Assembly (NCBI RefSeq): GCF_029351045.1
Contig: NZ_JARKIN010000001.1
Location: 1,636,001-1,700,000 of the forward strand
Direction: 5' to 3'
DNA: 64,000 bases
DNA from: Streptomyces sp. WMMB303
GTDB taxonomy: Bacteria; Actinomycetota; Actinomycetes; Streptomycetales; Streptomycetaceae
Part shown: piece after piece, positions 26,766 to 39,290 of the stretch
Layout: each line of letters opens with the position of its first letter
Numbering within the stretch: the stretch's first letter is position 1
Position numbers and translations under genes: made by a program
The notes under the pieces: generated by a model
The model's database searches: none
Seen by the model: only the letters and a program-made list of their open reading frames with translations
Told to the model about the DNA's origin: nothing

Positions 26766-26813
26766 GCGAAGGCCCTGCCCCCCGGTGATCCACCTGCGGG
26801 GCAGGGCCTTCGC
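26766..26813. terminator. Stem-loop, 16-bp perfect stem
   Basis: Positions 26766-26781 pair with 26798-26813 around a 16-nt loop. It lies between aceE and the convergent metS gene and could act on both strands. Confidence 0.65.
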
Positions 26814-26884
26814 GCTGCTCCGGTGCGCGGCGACCGGTCGGTACCGGGCATGAGCCACCGGTCACCGGTCACCGCGCGATCCGG

Positions 26885-26989
26885 TCACTCCGGTTCGGGG
26901 TGCTTGCGCAGTCGGAGAATGGCGGCTACCAGGCCGCCCCAGACGATGAGGATGGCCACGGCCATCATCACGATGGCTCCGGTCGACAT
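26885..26989 (-). CDS. metS: Small subunit of an NSS-type methionine/alanine importer (34 aa)
   Basis: A 34-residue single-span membrane peptide, MSTGAIVMMAVAILIVWGGL followed by VAAILRLRKHPEPE. This matches the MetS small subunits that accompany MetP-type sodium-dependent amino-acid transporters. Its ATG shares one base with the stop of the transporter gene (TGATG), so translation is coupled. The gene is easily missed because of its size. The substrate is inferred from the family. Confidence 0.85.
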   Translation of the reverse strand: MSTGAIVMMAVAILIVWGGLVAAILRLRKHPEPE

Positions 26990-28524
26990 CAGCGCACCTC
27001 CTCACTGTCGGCGGTCTCGGCCTCTCCCGCACCGGGTGCCCCGCGCCAGGGGATGAGCGAGATCAGCACCCCCACCAGCAGCGCGCCGGCGGCGACGCCC
27101 CATCCGGCCCAGGCGAGGAAGGAGAGGGGGTATCCGGCGTAGTTCTCGTCGAGCTCCTTGCGGAAGCTGTCGATCATCATCCAGCCGAGCACCAGCGGGG
27201 TGACGCCGCCCAGGCAGATCCGCCACCACCTGCCCAGCCGGACGGCCGAGGTCTCGTCGGCGTGAGCCTGGAAGGCCCGCAACCGGCGCAGTACCCAGGC
27301 CATGACGACGAGGAAGACGAGCGCGGCGAGCGCGATGCCGTACTGGTTGATGAAGTGATCGGCCGCGTCCAGCAGGGACAGGCCCGCGTCCGTGGGGAAG
27401 AGGGCCAGCGAGACCACCGCCAGCAGGCCGCCGACGATCCACACGGCGGGCACCCGGCGCATGCCGGTGCGGTCCTGCACGGCCGAGATGACCACCTGAA
27501 CAATGCTGATCAGCGAGGAGAGTCCCGCGATGGCCAGCGAGACGAAGAAGACCACCCCGAAGGCCGCGCCCAGCGGCATCTGCGAGATGACCGCCGGGAA
27601 GGCGATGAAGGCCAGTCCCACCCCTTCGCTGACGACGTCGCCGACGGCGGCACCGCTGGACTGCGCCATGAAGCCCAGGGTGGCGAAGACTCCGATGCCG
27701 GCCAGGATCTCGAAGGAGCTGTTGGCGAAGCCGGCCACCAGCGCGGAGCCGGTCAGGTCGGCGCGGCGCCCCAGGTAGGAGGCGTAGGTGACCATGATGC
27801 CGAAGCCGATGGAGAGCGAGAAGAAGATCTGCCCGTAGGCGGCGACCCAGACGCTGCCGTCGGTCAGCGCGCTCCAGTCGGGGGCGAAGAGGGCGTCCAG
27901 GCCCTTGGCCGCGCCGTCCAGCGTCACGGCGCGGACCACCAGGACGACGAAGAAGACCACCAGGGCCGGGATGAAGATCTTGTTGGCCCGCTCGATGCCG
28001 CGGCGCACGCCCAGCGCCAGGATGATCAGCACGATCAGCCAAACGGCGAGCAGCGGCCAGAACACATTGCCGACGAAGGAGCTGGGGAGCCCGGGTTCGG
28101 CCGCGGCGTGCAGGAAGTCGCCGCCGAAGAACCCCTCGGGGTCGTCGCCCCAGTCCTTGCCGAAGGAGAATCCGGCGTACCGTACGGCCCACGCCACGAT
28201 CACGGCGTAGTAGGAGGCGATGACGAAGCAGATGGCGACCTGCCACCAGCCGATCGCCTCGGCCGGACGGGAGATCTGCCGGAAGGCCGCGGGCGGCGAC
28301 TTCCGGTACTTCCGGCCGACGGTGTATTCGAGGATGAGCAGCGGGAGCCCCGCTGTGAGCAGCGCGACGAGATACGGGAGCAGGAAGGCCCCGCCGCCGT
28401 TCTTGTAGGCCTCAGCGGGAAAGCGCCAGATGTTTCCCAACCCGACGGCGGAACCGATGGCCGCCATCAGGAATCCGGCCCGCGAGCCCCACTGTTCGCG
28501 CTGTTCGCGATTTTGCTGAGACAT
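26989..28524 (-). CDS. Sodium-dependent transporter of the NSS family (MetP-like)
   Basis: A 511-residue integral membrane symporter. The N-terminus REQWGSRAGFLMAAIGSAVGLGNIWRFP is the typical NSS first segment with the sodium/substrate-binding unwound region. Eleven or twelve hydrophobic segments follow, and the protein ends in an acidic cytoplasmic tail. Methionine, alanine or another neutral amino acid is likely, because the MetS-like peptide is encoded directly downstream with a one-base overlap. The ATG at 28524 is 74 bp from the divergent WYL-regulator gene, so the two probably share a control region. Confidence 0.9.
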   Translation of the reverse strand: MSQQNREQREQWGSRAGFLMAAIGSAVGLGNIWRFPAEAYKNGGGAFLLPYLVALLTAGLPLLILEYTVGRKYRKSPPAAFRQISRPAEAIGWWQVAICFVIASYYAVIVAWAVRYAGFSFGKDWGDDPEGFFGGDFLHAAAEPGLPSSFVGNVFWPLLAVWLIVLIILALGVRRGIERANKIFIPALVVFFVVLVVRAVTLDGAAKGLDALFAPDWSALTDGSVWVAAYGQIFFSLSIGFGIMVTYASYLGRRADLTGSALVAGFANSSFEILAGIGVFATLGFMAQSSGAAVGDVVSEGVGLAFIAFPAVISQMPLGAAFGVVFFVSLAIAGLSSLISIVQVVISAVQDRTGMRRVPAVWIVGGLLAVVSLALFPTDAGLSLLDAADHFINQYGIALAALVFLVVMAWVLRRLRAFQAHADETSAVRLGRWWRICLGGVTPLVLGWMMIDSFRKELDENYAGYPLSFLAWAGWGVAAGALLVGVLISLIPWRGAPGAGEAETADSEEVR

Positions 28525-28598
28525 GACCGTTTCCTAGTTCGCTGTATAACGGGCGGAACGTTAACAGCGGGCCACGGCCCACGGGAGGAGTATTCAGC

Positions 28599-29750
28599 AT
28601 GCGGGCAGCCCGGCTGATCAGGATGGTGCTGCTGCTCCAGGCCCGGCGGGAGATGACGGCCACGGAGCTCGCAGCGGAACTGGAGGTCTCCGAGCGTACT
28701 GTCTCACGTGATGTCCTGGCACTCTCCGAAGCGGGCGTGCCGGTATACGCGGACCGCGGACGTGCGGGCGGATACCGGCTGGTCGGCGGCTACCGCACCC
28801 GGCTGACCGGGATGGGCCGCAGCGAGGCGGAGGCGCTGTTCCTGTCCGGAGTGCCGTCGGCGCTGCGGGATCTGGGCCTGGCCGACGCGGCCTCGGCGGC
28901 ACGGCTGAAGGTCTCGGCGGCGCTGGACCCGGCGCTGGGCGATGTGCACGACAGCGCGGCGCAGCGCTTCCATCTGGACGCGCCCGGCTGGTGGCAGGTG
29001 CCCGAGACCCCGGCGCTGCTGCCCGCACTGGCCGACGCCGTCTGGTCCGACCGGAGGATTCTGGTCCGCTACCGCCGCGGGAACGCGTCCGGCGACCGGG
29101 AGGTCGAGCGGGAGCTGGAGCCGCACGGCCTGGTGCTGAAGGCGGGCCGCTGGTATCTGGCGGCCCGCGTCCCCGCGGACGCGGGGCGGGCTGACCGGTC
29201 CCCCTGGCGGGTCTACCGGGTGGGGCGGTTCACCGAGGTCGCCGTGTACGACACGCACTTCGACCGGGACGGCGGATTCGACCTGGCCGGCTTCTGGACG
29301 GAGCACGCGGCGGCGTTCGCGCAGTCGCTGCTGCGGTCGGCGGTGACGCTGCGGCTGACCGGCCCGGGCGCCCGCCGGCTGCGGTACGTCACCGACCGGG
29401 TGGCGGCCGACGAGGCGCTGGCGGGCGGCGCCGTGGACGGGCGGGGCCGCACGACGGTGGTGCTGCGGGTGGAGAGCGAAGAGGTGGGCTTCGAACAGCT
29501 CCTGATGCTGGGTCCGGAGTGCGAGGTCCTGGAGCCGCCGTCGCTGCGGCAGCGCTTCGCGGACGCGGCGCGGCGGACGGCGGCCCTCTACCGGGAGAAC
29601 GCGGACGAAGCCGTCCCGGGGGACGCCGGGCCGCCTCCGGAGCCGGAGAGGGGCGCGGGTCCGGAGGCGGATCTCGCGGCGGGCCCGGCGACGGGCGCCG
29701 CCGCGGGCCCGGCTGCGGGCGGGGAACCGGAGGCGGACGCTCAGCGGTAG
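28599..29750 (+). CDS. HTH and WYL-domain transcriptional regulator
   Basis: A 383-residue YafY-like regulator. The N-terminal helix-turn-helix is MRAARLIRMVLLLQARREMTATELAAELEVSERTVSRDV. The middle has a WYL-type region (LEPHGLVLKAGRWYLAARVP, then WRVYRVGRFTEVAVYD). A C-terminal WCX-like part is followed by about 50 Pro/Gly/Ala-rich residues of low complexity. The ligand and targets are unknown. It is divergent from the NSS transporter gene. Its last 10 bp overlap the 3' end of the convergent SDR gene. Confidence 0.85.
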   Translation: MRAARLIRMVLLLQARREMTATELAAELEVSERTVSRDVLALSEAGVPVYADRGRAGGYRLVGGYRTRLTGMGRSEAEALFLSGVPSALRDLGLADAASAARLKVSAALDPALGDVHDSAAQRFHLDAPGWWQVPETPALLPALADAVWSDRRILVRYRRGNASGDREVERELEPHGLVLKAGRWYLAARVPADAGRADRSPWRVYRVGRFTEVAVYDTHFDRDGGFDLAGFWTEHAAAFAQSLLRSAVTLRLTGPGARRLRYVTDRVAADEALAGGAVDGRGRTTVVLRVESEEVGFEQLLMLGPECEVLEPPSLRQRFADAARRTAALYRENADEAVPGDAGPPPEPERGAGPEADLAAGPATGAAAGPAAGGEPEADAQR

Positions 29751-30694
29751 TCGGCCGCGTCCACCGGCGTGTCGGCATCGGCCTGTTCGATGTCGACGAG
29801 GTAGCGCCAGGCGTCCGGCGCCGAGCCGTCCACGTCGGTGAAGCCGTAGACCCGGGCCAGCCCGCCGCTGGAGACGGACTGCCCGCTCCAGCGCGCTCTC
29901 CGCGGGTCGGTGGCGAGCGCGGCCACGGCGCGGCCCACGAAGACGGGGCTCTCGGAGATGGCGAAGTGCGGGTCGACGGCGCAGCCGTCCCGCCAGTTCT
30001 CCTCCGTCACCCGGAAGTGGGTGTCCAGCATGGCCTCCGAGCGCAGCCAGCCCGGGGTCAGACAGACCACGGTCGTGCCGTACTCCTCGGTCTCCTGGGC
30101 CAGCGCCCTGGCGACCCGCAGCGGCGCGGACTTGGCCAGGTCGTAGTAGACCGGCTCCCGGTAGCGCCGGTTGTACTCCTCGGTGCCGTCGGTGACCTCG
30201 ACGAGCAGCCCGCCCGGACGCCGGGTCAGCAGCGGCAGCGCATGGCTGCTGGTGATCAGGTGGGCGTCGATGCTCAGCCGCAGCACCCGCAGCCCGTCGG
30301 CCAGGTCGTGCTCCCACAGCTTCTTGCCCCAGCCGACCAGATGGTCACCGCCCCACAGGTCGTTGACCAGGATGTCGAGCGCGCCCGCCTCCTCCTCGAT
30401 GCGGTCGGTCAGCGCACGCACCCGGTCGGGGTCGAGGTGGTCGACGGCGACAGCGGTCGCGCTGCCCCCGCTCTCCCGACCGGCTTCGCTCGCCAGTTCG
30501 GCCGTCTCCTCGATCGTCTCGCTCGCCCGGCCGACCTCGCTGGTGGTGGCGCGGGTGGTACGGCCGGTGGCGTAGACGGCGGCCCCGGCCCGGCACAGTT
30601 CGACGGCCATCGCCCGGCCCGCTCCCCTGGTGGCTCCGGCGACCAGGGCGACCTTGCCGGCCAGCGGCCCCGGGGAACTGCTCTGCTCCTGCAC
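29741..30694 (-). CDS. SDR-family oxidoreductase
   Basis: A 317-residue short-chain dehydrogenase/reductase with the Rossmann motif VALVAGATRGAGRAMAVELCRAGAAVYATGR, whose TGR ending suggests NADP, and a catalytic YDLAK (YxxxK). It keeps the DILVNDLWGGDHLVGWGKKLWEHDL stretch of a subgroup of larger SDRs, and the tail VYGFTDVDGSAPDAWRYLVDIE extends beyond the core fold. The substrate is unknown. The GTG at 30694 has AAGGAG about 8 nt upstream. An in-frame start at 30760 would add a basic low-complexity leader and was not chosen. Confidence 0.85.
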   Translation of the reverse strand: MQEQSSSPGPLAGKVALVAGATRGAGRAMAVELCRAGAAVYATGRTTRATTSEVGRASETIEETAELASEAGRESGGSATAVAVDHLDPDRVRALTDRIEEEAGALDILVNDLWGGDHLVGWGKKLWEHDLADGLRVLRLSIDAHLITSSHALPLLTRRPGGLLVEVTDGTEEYNRRYREPVYYDLAKSAPLRVARALAQETEEYGTTVVCLTPGWLRSEAMLDTHFRVTEENWRDGCAVDPHFAISESPVFVGRAVAALATDPRRARWSGQSVSSGGLARVYGFTDVDGSAPDAWRYLVDIEQADADTPVDAADYR

Positions 30695-30988
30695 CTGCTG
30701 CTCTCCTTCTCGCGGCTTCCCGCGTTTCCGGCGTGTCTCACGTGTCTCACGGCTGCTCACGGCTGCTCACGGGCCTCTCGCCGGGTCTTCGACATGCTGC
30801 GGCGTACCGCGGCGTTCGGCTGAGCGCCGTCGCGTCCGTTCGGAGGCACACGCTGCCAGCGATACCGGACAATCCGTGTCGGGTATCGGAACCGGAATTG
30901 CCGTGCGCCGCCCCTCTCGTAACGACACGGCCGCATCTGGCGCACTCCGCGTGCATTGCGGGCTTCGAGGCCCGATGCTGAGGGCGTG

Positions 30989-31510
30989 ATGGACGAGACG
31001 GAGTTCTGGGAACTGATCGACTCCACCCGGCAGGAGGCCGACAGCGACCCCCAGGAACAGGCGGATCTGCTGGTCGAGCGGCTGACGCAGCTCGATCCCG
31101 ACGCCGTGACGTATTTCGCCCGCCACTTCGAGTCGCGCTACAGCCGGGCCTACCAGTGGGACCTGTGGGCGGCCGCCTGGATCCTGCTGGACGGCGCGAG
31201 CGACGACGTCTTCGACGCCTTCCGCTGCTGGCTGATCGGCCAGGGTCGGGAGGTCTTCGAGGGCGCCGCCCACGACGCGGACGCGCTCGCCGAGCTGCTG
31301 GACGACTTCGACGAGGAGCTGGACGGCGACGGCGAGGAGCTGGGCTTCGCGGCGGACGAGGCCTACGAGCAGCTCACCGGCACCGTCCTGCCCGACCTGG
31401 GGCTGCCGGAGGCTCCGGCCGACCCGGAGGGCGTCGCCCTGGACATGGAGGACGCCGGGGCGCTGGCCGACCGGCTGCCCCGGCTGTGGGACCGCTTCCG
31501 GGGCGAGTGA
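30989..31510 (+). CDS. DUF4240 domain protein
   Basis: A 173-residue acidic protein beginning MDETEFWELIDSTRQEADS and containing AYQWDLWAAAWILLDGASDDVFDAFRCWLIGQGREVFE. This is characteristic of DUF4240, a family found in actinobacteria as single-domain proteins and also linked to DNA-binding or WGR-type contexts. The function is unknown. The ATG at 30989 directly follows an in-frame GTG at 30986, and either could be used. It is preceded by a 294-bp gap in which I see no feature. Confidence 0.82.
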   Translation: MDETEFWELIDSTRQEADSDPQEQADLLVERLTQLDPDAVTYFARHFESRYSRAYQWDLWAAAWILLDGASDDVFDAFRCWLIGQGREVFEGAAHDADALAELLDDFDEELDGDGEELGFAADEAYEQLTGTVLPDLGLPEAPADPEGVALDMEDAGALADRLPRLWDRFRGE

Positions 31511-31520
31511 CCACGGCGCC

Positions 31521-31697
31521 TCACTCCGGCCGCACCTCCCCCGGATACGCCTCACACCGTCCGAGCAGCGCGATCAGCTGAGCCCGCTCCTCCTCGGTGA
31601 CCACGCTGACCCGCTCGCGCGGCACGCTGTACGTGGTCCGCTCGCAGTTCGACCGGGGCGGACCGATGGGACCGGGCACGCCGCGGACGCCGTTCAC
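31521..31697 (-). CDS. Possible small protein of unknown function (58 aa)
   Basis: An open frame ending TEEERAQLIALLGRCEAYPGEVRPE with about 90 percent G/C at third positions, which argues for coding. The GTG at 31697 gives 58 residues and an upstream TTG at 31736 gives 71. There is no recognised domain and no strong ribosome site. It sits 10 bp from the convergent DUF4240 gene and diverges from the TIGR01777 gene. It could be a chance open frame. Confidence 0.4.
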   Translation of the reverse strand: MNGVRGVPGPIGPPRSNCERTTYSVPRERVSVVTEEERAQLIALLGRCEAYPGEVRPE

Positions 31698-31765
31698 GAT
31701 CGCCGCCGTACGCGGACTGTGAGCCGCGGCCGACAACAGCCCGGCGCGTACGTCAGGATGGGCGC

Positions 31766-32653
31766 ATGCGTATCGCGGTCACCGGCTCCAGCGGACTCAT
31801 CGGCTCGGCGCTCACCCGCTCCCTGCGGGCGGAGGGCCACGACGTACTGCGGCTGGTGCGGCGCCCGGCCGCCGCGGGCGACGAGGTGCGGTGGGACCCG
31901 AGAGCGGGCCGGGTGGACACCGCGGGGCTGGCCGGGTGCGAGGCCGTCGTCCATCTGGCGGGCGCCGGAATCGGCGATCACCGCTGGACGGACAGCTACA
32001 AGCGCGAGCTGCGCGACAGCCGGGTACAGGGCACCCGGACCATCGCCGAGGCGCTGGCCGGACTGGACACCCCGCCCCGCACACTGATCGTCGGCTCGGC
32101 GATCGGCTTCTACGGCGACACCGGGGACCGGGCCGTCGACGAGAGCGCCCCGCCCGGTGAGGGGTTCCTGGCGGAGCTGTGCCAGGACTGGGAAGCGGCG
32201 GCCGGTGCCGCACAGGACGCCGGGATCCGCACGGTCCTGGGCCGCACCGGCCTGGTCGTCGCCCGCGGGGGCGGCGCGTGGGGGCGGCTCTTCCCGCTGT
32301 TCAAGGCGGGCCTCGGGGGACGGTTGGGCGACGGTCGGCAGTACTGGAGCCATATCGCGCTGCACGACCACGTGGCGGCGCTGCGGTTCCTGCTGGGCGA
32401 GGAGGCACCGGCCGGGCCGGTGAACCTCACCGCGCCGGAGCCGGCCACCAACCGCGAGGTGACCGCCGCCATGGGGCGCGTGCTGCACCGACCCACCCCG
32501 TTCCCGGTGCCCGCGCCCGTCCTGCGGGCCGCCCTGGGCGAGTTCGCCGGGGACGTGCTGGGCAGCCAGCGCGTCCTGCCCCGCCGACTGCTGGACGCGG
32601 GCTTCCGGTTCGCCTTCCCCACCGTCACCGAGGCCATCCGCAGCGCCCTGTGA
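31766..32653 (+). CDS. TIGR01777-type NAD(P)-dependent epimerase/oxidoreductase
   Basis: A 295-residue protein of the extended SDR type. N-terminal MRIAVTGSSGLIGSALTRSLRAEGHDVLRLVRR is the nucleotide-binding motif. VHLAGAGIGDHRWTDSYKRELRDSRVQGTRTI and GFYGDTGDRAVDESAPPG are typical of the YfcH/TIGR01777 family. The C-terminal DUF1731-like part reads RVLPRRLLDAGFRFAFPTVTEAIRSAL. The substrate is unknown. The ATG at 31766 is preceded by CAGGAT and 6 nt, which may be a weak -10 box of a leaderless mRNA. Confidence 0.88.
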   Translation: MRIAVTGSSGLIGSALTRSLRAEGHDVLRLVRRPAAAGDEVRWDPRAGRVDTAGLAGCEAVVHLAGAGIGDHRWTDSYKRELRDSRVQGTRTIAEALAGLDTPPRTLIVGSAIGFYGDTGDRAVDESAPPGEGFLAELCQDWEAAAGAAQDAGIRTVLGRTGLVVARGGGAWGRLFPLFKAGLGGRLGDGRQYWSHIALHDHVAALRFLLGEEAPAGPVNLTAPEPATNREVTAAMGRVLHRPTPFPVPAPVLRAALGEFAGDVLGSQRVLPRRLLDAGFRFAFPTVTEAIRSAL

Positions 32654-33125
32654 GCCGCCTCCGCCCGGGCGGCGGACACGGGCGCGGGGTGCAGGGAGCG
32701 GGGCTTCGGGCCGGTGGACGCCGGGGATATGCATCCGGGCGCCCCCCACGCGACGTACCGCGCGGACGGCCGCACACGAACGCTCGAACACGGGTATGAG
32801 CTGAGCGCGCCGGGGCATCAGGACGGCAGCCGGCGCCCGCGCAGCACAGGGACCCACGCACACGGACAACCCGGAACGCGCTCGCACAGGCGCGGACACC
32901 GGTAGGCGCAGCAACCGCAGGCAGCACTCGCGGCACACGGATCCGCACACGCACGGACGCGGAGAAGCACAGCCGCACACCGGCACAGCAGCACCGCCGC
33001 ACCCGCACAGCAGCACACACGCACAACGCACAGCCGCACAGCCGCACAGCCGCACAGCACGAGATCAGGCAGCAGCGAGAAGGCAGACCCATCGGCCCGT
33101 ACGCGCGTCGACGTCGGGAGGAAAC
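32654..33125. other. Intergenic stretch without a gene, C/A-rich in its second half
   Basis: No coding frame with normal codon use is seen. The first 200 bp are ordinary G+C-rich sequence. From about 32850 the plus strand becomes a simple C/A/G-rich mixture with few T residues, dominated by GCAC and ACAG units. Open frames across it on the minus strand are Cys- and Val-rich artefacts of this composition. The region ends at GGGAGGAAAC, the ribosome site of the FAD oxidoreductase gene. Confidence 0.7.
33026..33058 (+). repeat. Tandem 8-bp repeat (GCACAGCC)
   Basis: GCACAGCC occurs three times in tandem and then degenerates, within a longer C/A-rich low-complexity tract in the leader of the FAD oxidoreductase gene. 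Confidence 0.65.
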
Positions 33126-34664
33126 GTGCTGATCAGCAGCGCATACGCAGGCACCCGGGCAGGGACCGGCGACGAGGAGGTGGAGGGCCGGGGCGGGGCC
33201 AGGACAGCGGACGTGGTGATCGTCGGAGCGGGCCTGGCCGGACTGGCCGCGGCGCACCGGCTGACGGACTCGGGGTTGCGCGTCCTGGTTCTGGAGGCGG
33301 CTCAGCGGGTCGGCGGCCGGTCGCGGACCGACCGTGTCCAGGGGTTCCGGCTGGACCGGAGCCCCGGTGTGCTCAGCCTGGACCGGGATGCGGAGGCGCT
33401 CACCCGGCTGCCCGCCCTGGAGGGGCTCGCGCTGCGCCCGTTCCCGCCGGGGGCGCTGTTGCACTCGGAGGGCCGCACGCACCATGTGGCGGCCCGGTCG
33501 GCGGAGCGCCGCTGTCCGGCGCCGCGGACGGGCCGTGCGGTGCTGTTCGACCGGCGCACGAGGGGCGCAGGGGGCACGCGGGGCGCATTCACCACGGCTC
33601 GCGCGCTCACCGGCGCGCGGAGCCGGGCCGACATGTCCGACGCGCTGGGACTCGTCCGGCTGCGCGCCTCCCTGGACCGGTTCGCCGCGGTCCCGCCCCA
33701 AGGCCTGCTGTCGCGGCCCGAACTGCCGGCCGGCCAGGCGTTGTCCGCACGCGGACTGCCCACCCGGCCCGCGGAGACGCTGGTGCGCCCGCTGCTCACC
33801 GCGCTGCTGTCGGACCCCGCACTGACCACCTCCAGCCGGGTCGCCGACCTGACCCTGCGCGGTTTCGCCCGCGGCGGGCTGGGCGTACCGGCGGGCGGCC
33901 AGGAAGCCGCCGTGGAGTTGCTGGCCGCCGCGCTGCCGCCGGGCTCGGTGCGCACGGGCGTGCGGGTCACCTCGGTGAGCACGCACGCCGTGCGCACCGC
34001 CGAGCACGGCACGTTCGGGTGCGAGGCGGCGCTGGTGGCGACCGGTGCCCGCTCGGCCGCCGCACTGCTGCCGGGGCTGCGGGTACCGGAGTTCCACCCG
34101 GTGACCGTGCTGCACCACACCGCTCCCGAGCCCCTCCCGCCGGGTGCGGACGGACCGTCGTTCACGGTGTGTGCCGAGCGGGAGGGCGCGGAGCCGGGGC
34201 CGGTCAGCCACACCTGGGCGGCCTCGGCCGTGGACCCGACACGTGCCGCTCCGGGCCGGGCGCTCCTGACCTCTGTCGTACTGGGCGCGCGGGCGAGTGA
34301 GCCCGCAGCTGCGCTGGACGCGGCCGCCCGCTGCCAACTGGCCCGTGTCTACGGGGTGCCGACGGACCGCTGGGAGCTGCTGGCCGCGTACCACGACCCG
34401 GACGCGGTACCGGCGATGCCCGCGCCGCACGACCCGCGGCGGCCGGTCCGGGTGCTGTCCGGCCTGTATGTGTGCGGGGAGCACCGGGACACCAGCACCC
34501 CGCGCGGGGCGCTGCGTTCGGCCGAGCGCGCGACGGAGCAGATCCTGCGCGACTTCGGACGACCGGCAGCCCCCGGGCAGGGCGCGAGCGAGTCCACCGC
34601 GCCGGGCGCGCGCGAGGCGGCGCGGGAATCCGTGCGGGAGGCGGCGCAGGAGACCGCCGCATAA
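33126..34664 (+). CDS. FAD-dependent oxidoreductase (amine-oxidase/phytoene-desaturase-like)
   Basis: A 512-residue flavoprotein. After about 25 variable residues, [42 protein letters not shown] forms the dinucleotide-binding and GG-doublet motifs. The C-terminal FAD motif is [33 protein letters not shown]. The substrate could be an amine or a polyene and is not resolved. The central part (about 115-170) is Arg/Ala-rich and looks divergent. The GTG at 33126 has GGGAGG 5 nt upstream. The leader is long and C/A-rich. A small conserved gene follows 110 bp downstream. Confidence 0.83.
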   Translation: MLISSAYAGTRAGTGDEEVEGRGGARTADVVIVGAGLAGLAAAHRLTDSGLRVLVLEAAQRVGGRSRTDRVQGFRLDRSPGVLSLDRDAEALTRLPALEGLALRPFPPGALLHSEGRTHHVAARSAERRCPAPRTGRAVLFDRRTRGAGGTRGAFTTARALTGARSRADMSDALGLVRLRASLDRFAAVPPQGLLSRPELPAGQALSARGLPTRPAETLVRPLLTALLSDPALTTSSRVADLTLRGFARGGLGVPAGGQEAAVELLAAALPPGSVRTGVRVTSVSTHAVRTAEHGTFGCEAALVATGARSAAALLPGLRVPEFHPVTVLHHTAPEPLPPGADGPSFTVCAEREGAEPGPVSHTWAASAVDPTRAAPGRALLTSVVLGARASEPAAALDAAARCQLARVYGVPTDRWELLAAYHDPDAVPAMPAPHDPRRPVRVLSGLYVCGEHRDTSTPRGALRSAERATEQILRDFGRPAAPGQGASESTAPGAREAARESVREAAQETAA

Positions 34665-34773
34665 TCGAACACGAGTCCCGAACTCCCGGATGACCAGCGG
34701 GTTTTGTCAGTGGGGCGGGGTAGAATATGGGGTAGTAATCAGGAAGCGCACCGACGTCTGGAGGAGGCCGTCG

Positions 34774-35106
34774 ATGACTGCTGTCCGTTCTCGAACCCCT
34801 CGTTCGCACTCCCGCCCCACGACCCGCACCACCCGCACGGCGTCCCCGCAACAGCAGCCTCTGCCGAAGATGTCCACCCTTCCCGTGCTGCCCAAGAAAC
34901 CGCTTCCGCCCGGCCGGCCGCGCGAGTGGTACGAGGCGCACAACCGGCGACTCAAGGCCATGCGAATCGCGATAGCCCTGCTCGACACCGGCATCCACAC
35001 CGCCGCGCAGGCCCGGAACCGCACCATCCGCACGACGGCGCACCGCATCGGGGTGCACCCGCCGTCCCTCACCACCTGCCGCCTGGTGCGCTCACTGCTG
35101 CCCTGA
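34774..35106 (+). CDS. Small basic protein of unknown function (110 aa), possible regulator
   Basis: The N-terminal 30 residues are Thr/Arg-rich and poorly structured. The remainder begins MSTLPVLPKKPLPPGRPREWY and has NRRLKAMRIAIALLDTGIHTAAQARNRTIRTTAHRIGVHPPS, a helix-rich basic stretch that resembles an HTH-like DNA-binding unit. I remember similar small proteins as common in Streptomyces. The ATG at 34774 has GGAGGAGG upstream; an internal ATG at 34869 would give about 78 residues. The upstream region is A/T-rich (TAGAATATGG). Confidence 0.7.
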   Translation: MTAVRSRTPRSHSRPTTRTTRTASPQQQPLPKMSTLPVLPKKPLPPGRPREWYEAHNRRLKAMRIAIALLDTGIHTAAQARNRTIRTTAHRIGVHPPSLTTCRLVRSLLP

Positions 35107-35117
35107 TCCCGCCCTCT

Positions 35118-35154
35118 CGCGGCGCCCGGCCGGCACCATCGGCCGGGCGCCGCG
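35118..35154 (+). terminator. Stem-loop terminator, 14-bp perfect stem
   Basis: CGCGGCGCCCGGCC (35118-35131) pairs with GGCCGGGCGCCGCG (35141-35154) around a 9-nt loop, 12 bp after the stop of the small basic protein. Confidence 0.7.
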
Positions 35155-35272
35155 GGGCGCGCTCCGCCGTGCCGGCACCAGCGGGGCGCCGGAAAACCGG
35201 TGGCGTCATGAGCACGGGTGTCTTACGGTCCTGTCATAGCGGACGGTCAGGCGGACCCATGAAGGAGCCCCC

Positions 35273-38441
<3,169 letters not shown>

Positions 38442-38545
38442 CTACCCGGCCTGGAATGACGAACATCCTTTTTCACCCGGATGTGTGAGGGGTGCTCCGG
38501 ATCACTGTCGAACAAAATCTGTGGCTGCGCGCCCTGTCGGGCTGC

Positions 38546-38551
38546 TAGCTT
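38546..38551 (+). promoter_or_regulatory. -10 box TAGCTT of a probable leaderless transcript
   Basis: TAGCTT ends 7 nt before the GTG at 38559, and no Shine-Dalgarno sequence is present. It lies in the region divergent from geosmin synthase. Confidence 0.45.
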
Positions 38552-38558
38552 CGCTTTC

Positions 38559-39290
38559 GTGGCGAAGCTGAATCAGATCATCGCAGTCGAGAAGGGCGTC
38601 AAGTCCAAGGTGGTGCAGGACCTGGCGCAGGCCCAGCACGGGCTGACGAAACCGCAGATGCTCGCGGGTATCTCGCGTACGTACCAGCCCAAGGACGAAG
38701 AGGGCGAGCAGCTTCCCCCGGAGTCGACACGCGTCCAGGTCAAGGCCGAGGATGTACTGAAGGAAACGGCGAAGATTCTCACGCGGCTGTTCGACGTGAC
38801 GGCCACGAAGGACTGGTCGAACCTCTCGGCCCGCGCGGACGTCACGGTCGACGGCCGCACGGTGCTCTCCGATGTGCCGGTCTCCTACCTGCTGTTCCTG
38901 GAGAAGCAGCTGGGCGAGCTCGGCTCGTTCCTGCGGAAGCTGCCGATCCTGGACGGCGCGGAGGCGTGGGAGATCGACCCCTCCACCGACTGGTGGAAGA
39001 CGGAGCAGGTCCGCACGGTGCGCACCAAGAAGGTGCCGCGCAACCACGTGAAGGCGGAGGCCACCGAGAAGCACCCGGCCCAGGTCGAGGTCTACTACGA
39101 GGACATCCCCGTCGGCTACTGGACCACGGTCAAGTACTCCGGGGCCCTCCCGGCCCGGCGGGTCAACGAACTGCTGGAACGGCTGGACAAGCTGGCGGCC
39201 GCGGTGAAGTTCGCCCGCGAGGAGGCCAACGGGACCGAAGTCGCCGACAAGCGGGCCGGCGAGGCCGTCTTCGGGTACCTGTTCGCCTGA
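38559..39290 (+). CDS. Conserved-looking actinobacterial protein of unknown function (243 aa)
   Basis: A 243-residue soluble protein starting AKLNQIIAVEKGVKSKVVQDLAQAQHGL, with SYLLFLEKQLGELGSFLRKLPILDGAEAWEIDPSTDWWKTEQVRTVRTKKVPR in the middle. The ending KYSGALPARRVNELLERLDKLAAAVKFAREEANGTEV is helical. I do not recognise a fold with a named function, although the sequence has the look of a widely conserved family. The GTG at 38559 is supported by the leaderless -10 box; upstream in-frame sequence is Cys-rich and not protein-like. Confidence 0.75.
   Translation: MAKLNQIIAVEKGVKSKVVQDLAQAQHGLTKPQMLAGISRTYQPKDEEGEQLPPESTRVQVKAEDVLKETAKILTRLFDVTATKDWSNLSARADVTVDGRTVLSDVPVSYLLFLEKQLGELGSFLRKLPILDGAEAWEIDPSTDWWKTEQVRTVRTKKVPRNHVKAEATEKHPAQVEVYYEDIPVGYWTTVKYSGALPARRVNELLERLDKLAAAVKFAREEANGTEVADKRAGEAVFGYLFA

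Noticed and set aside
23979..26858. 959-codon minus-strand frame opposite aceE
   Set aside because: Low-complexity antisense of a firmly identified gene, with no start signal or family match.
32660..33055. Cys-rich minus-strand frames in the C/A-rich intergenic tract
   Set aside because: The Cys/Val/Gly content comes from translating simple GCAC/ACAG repeats.
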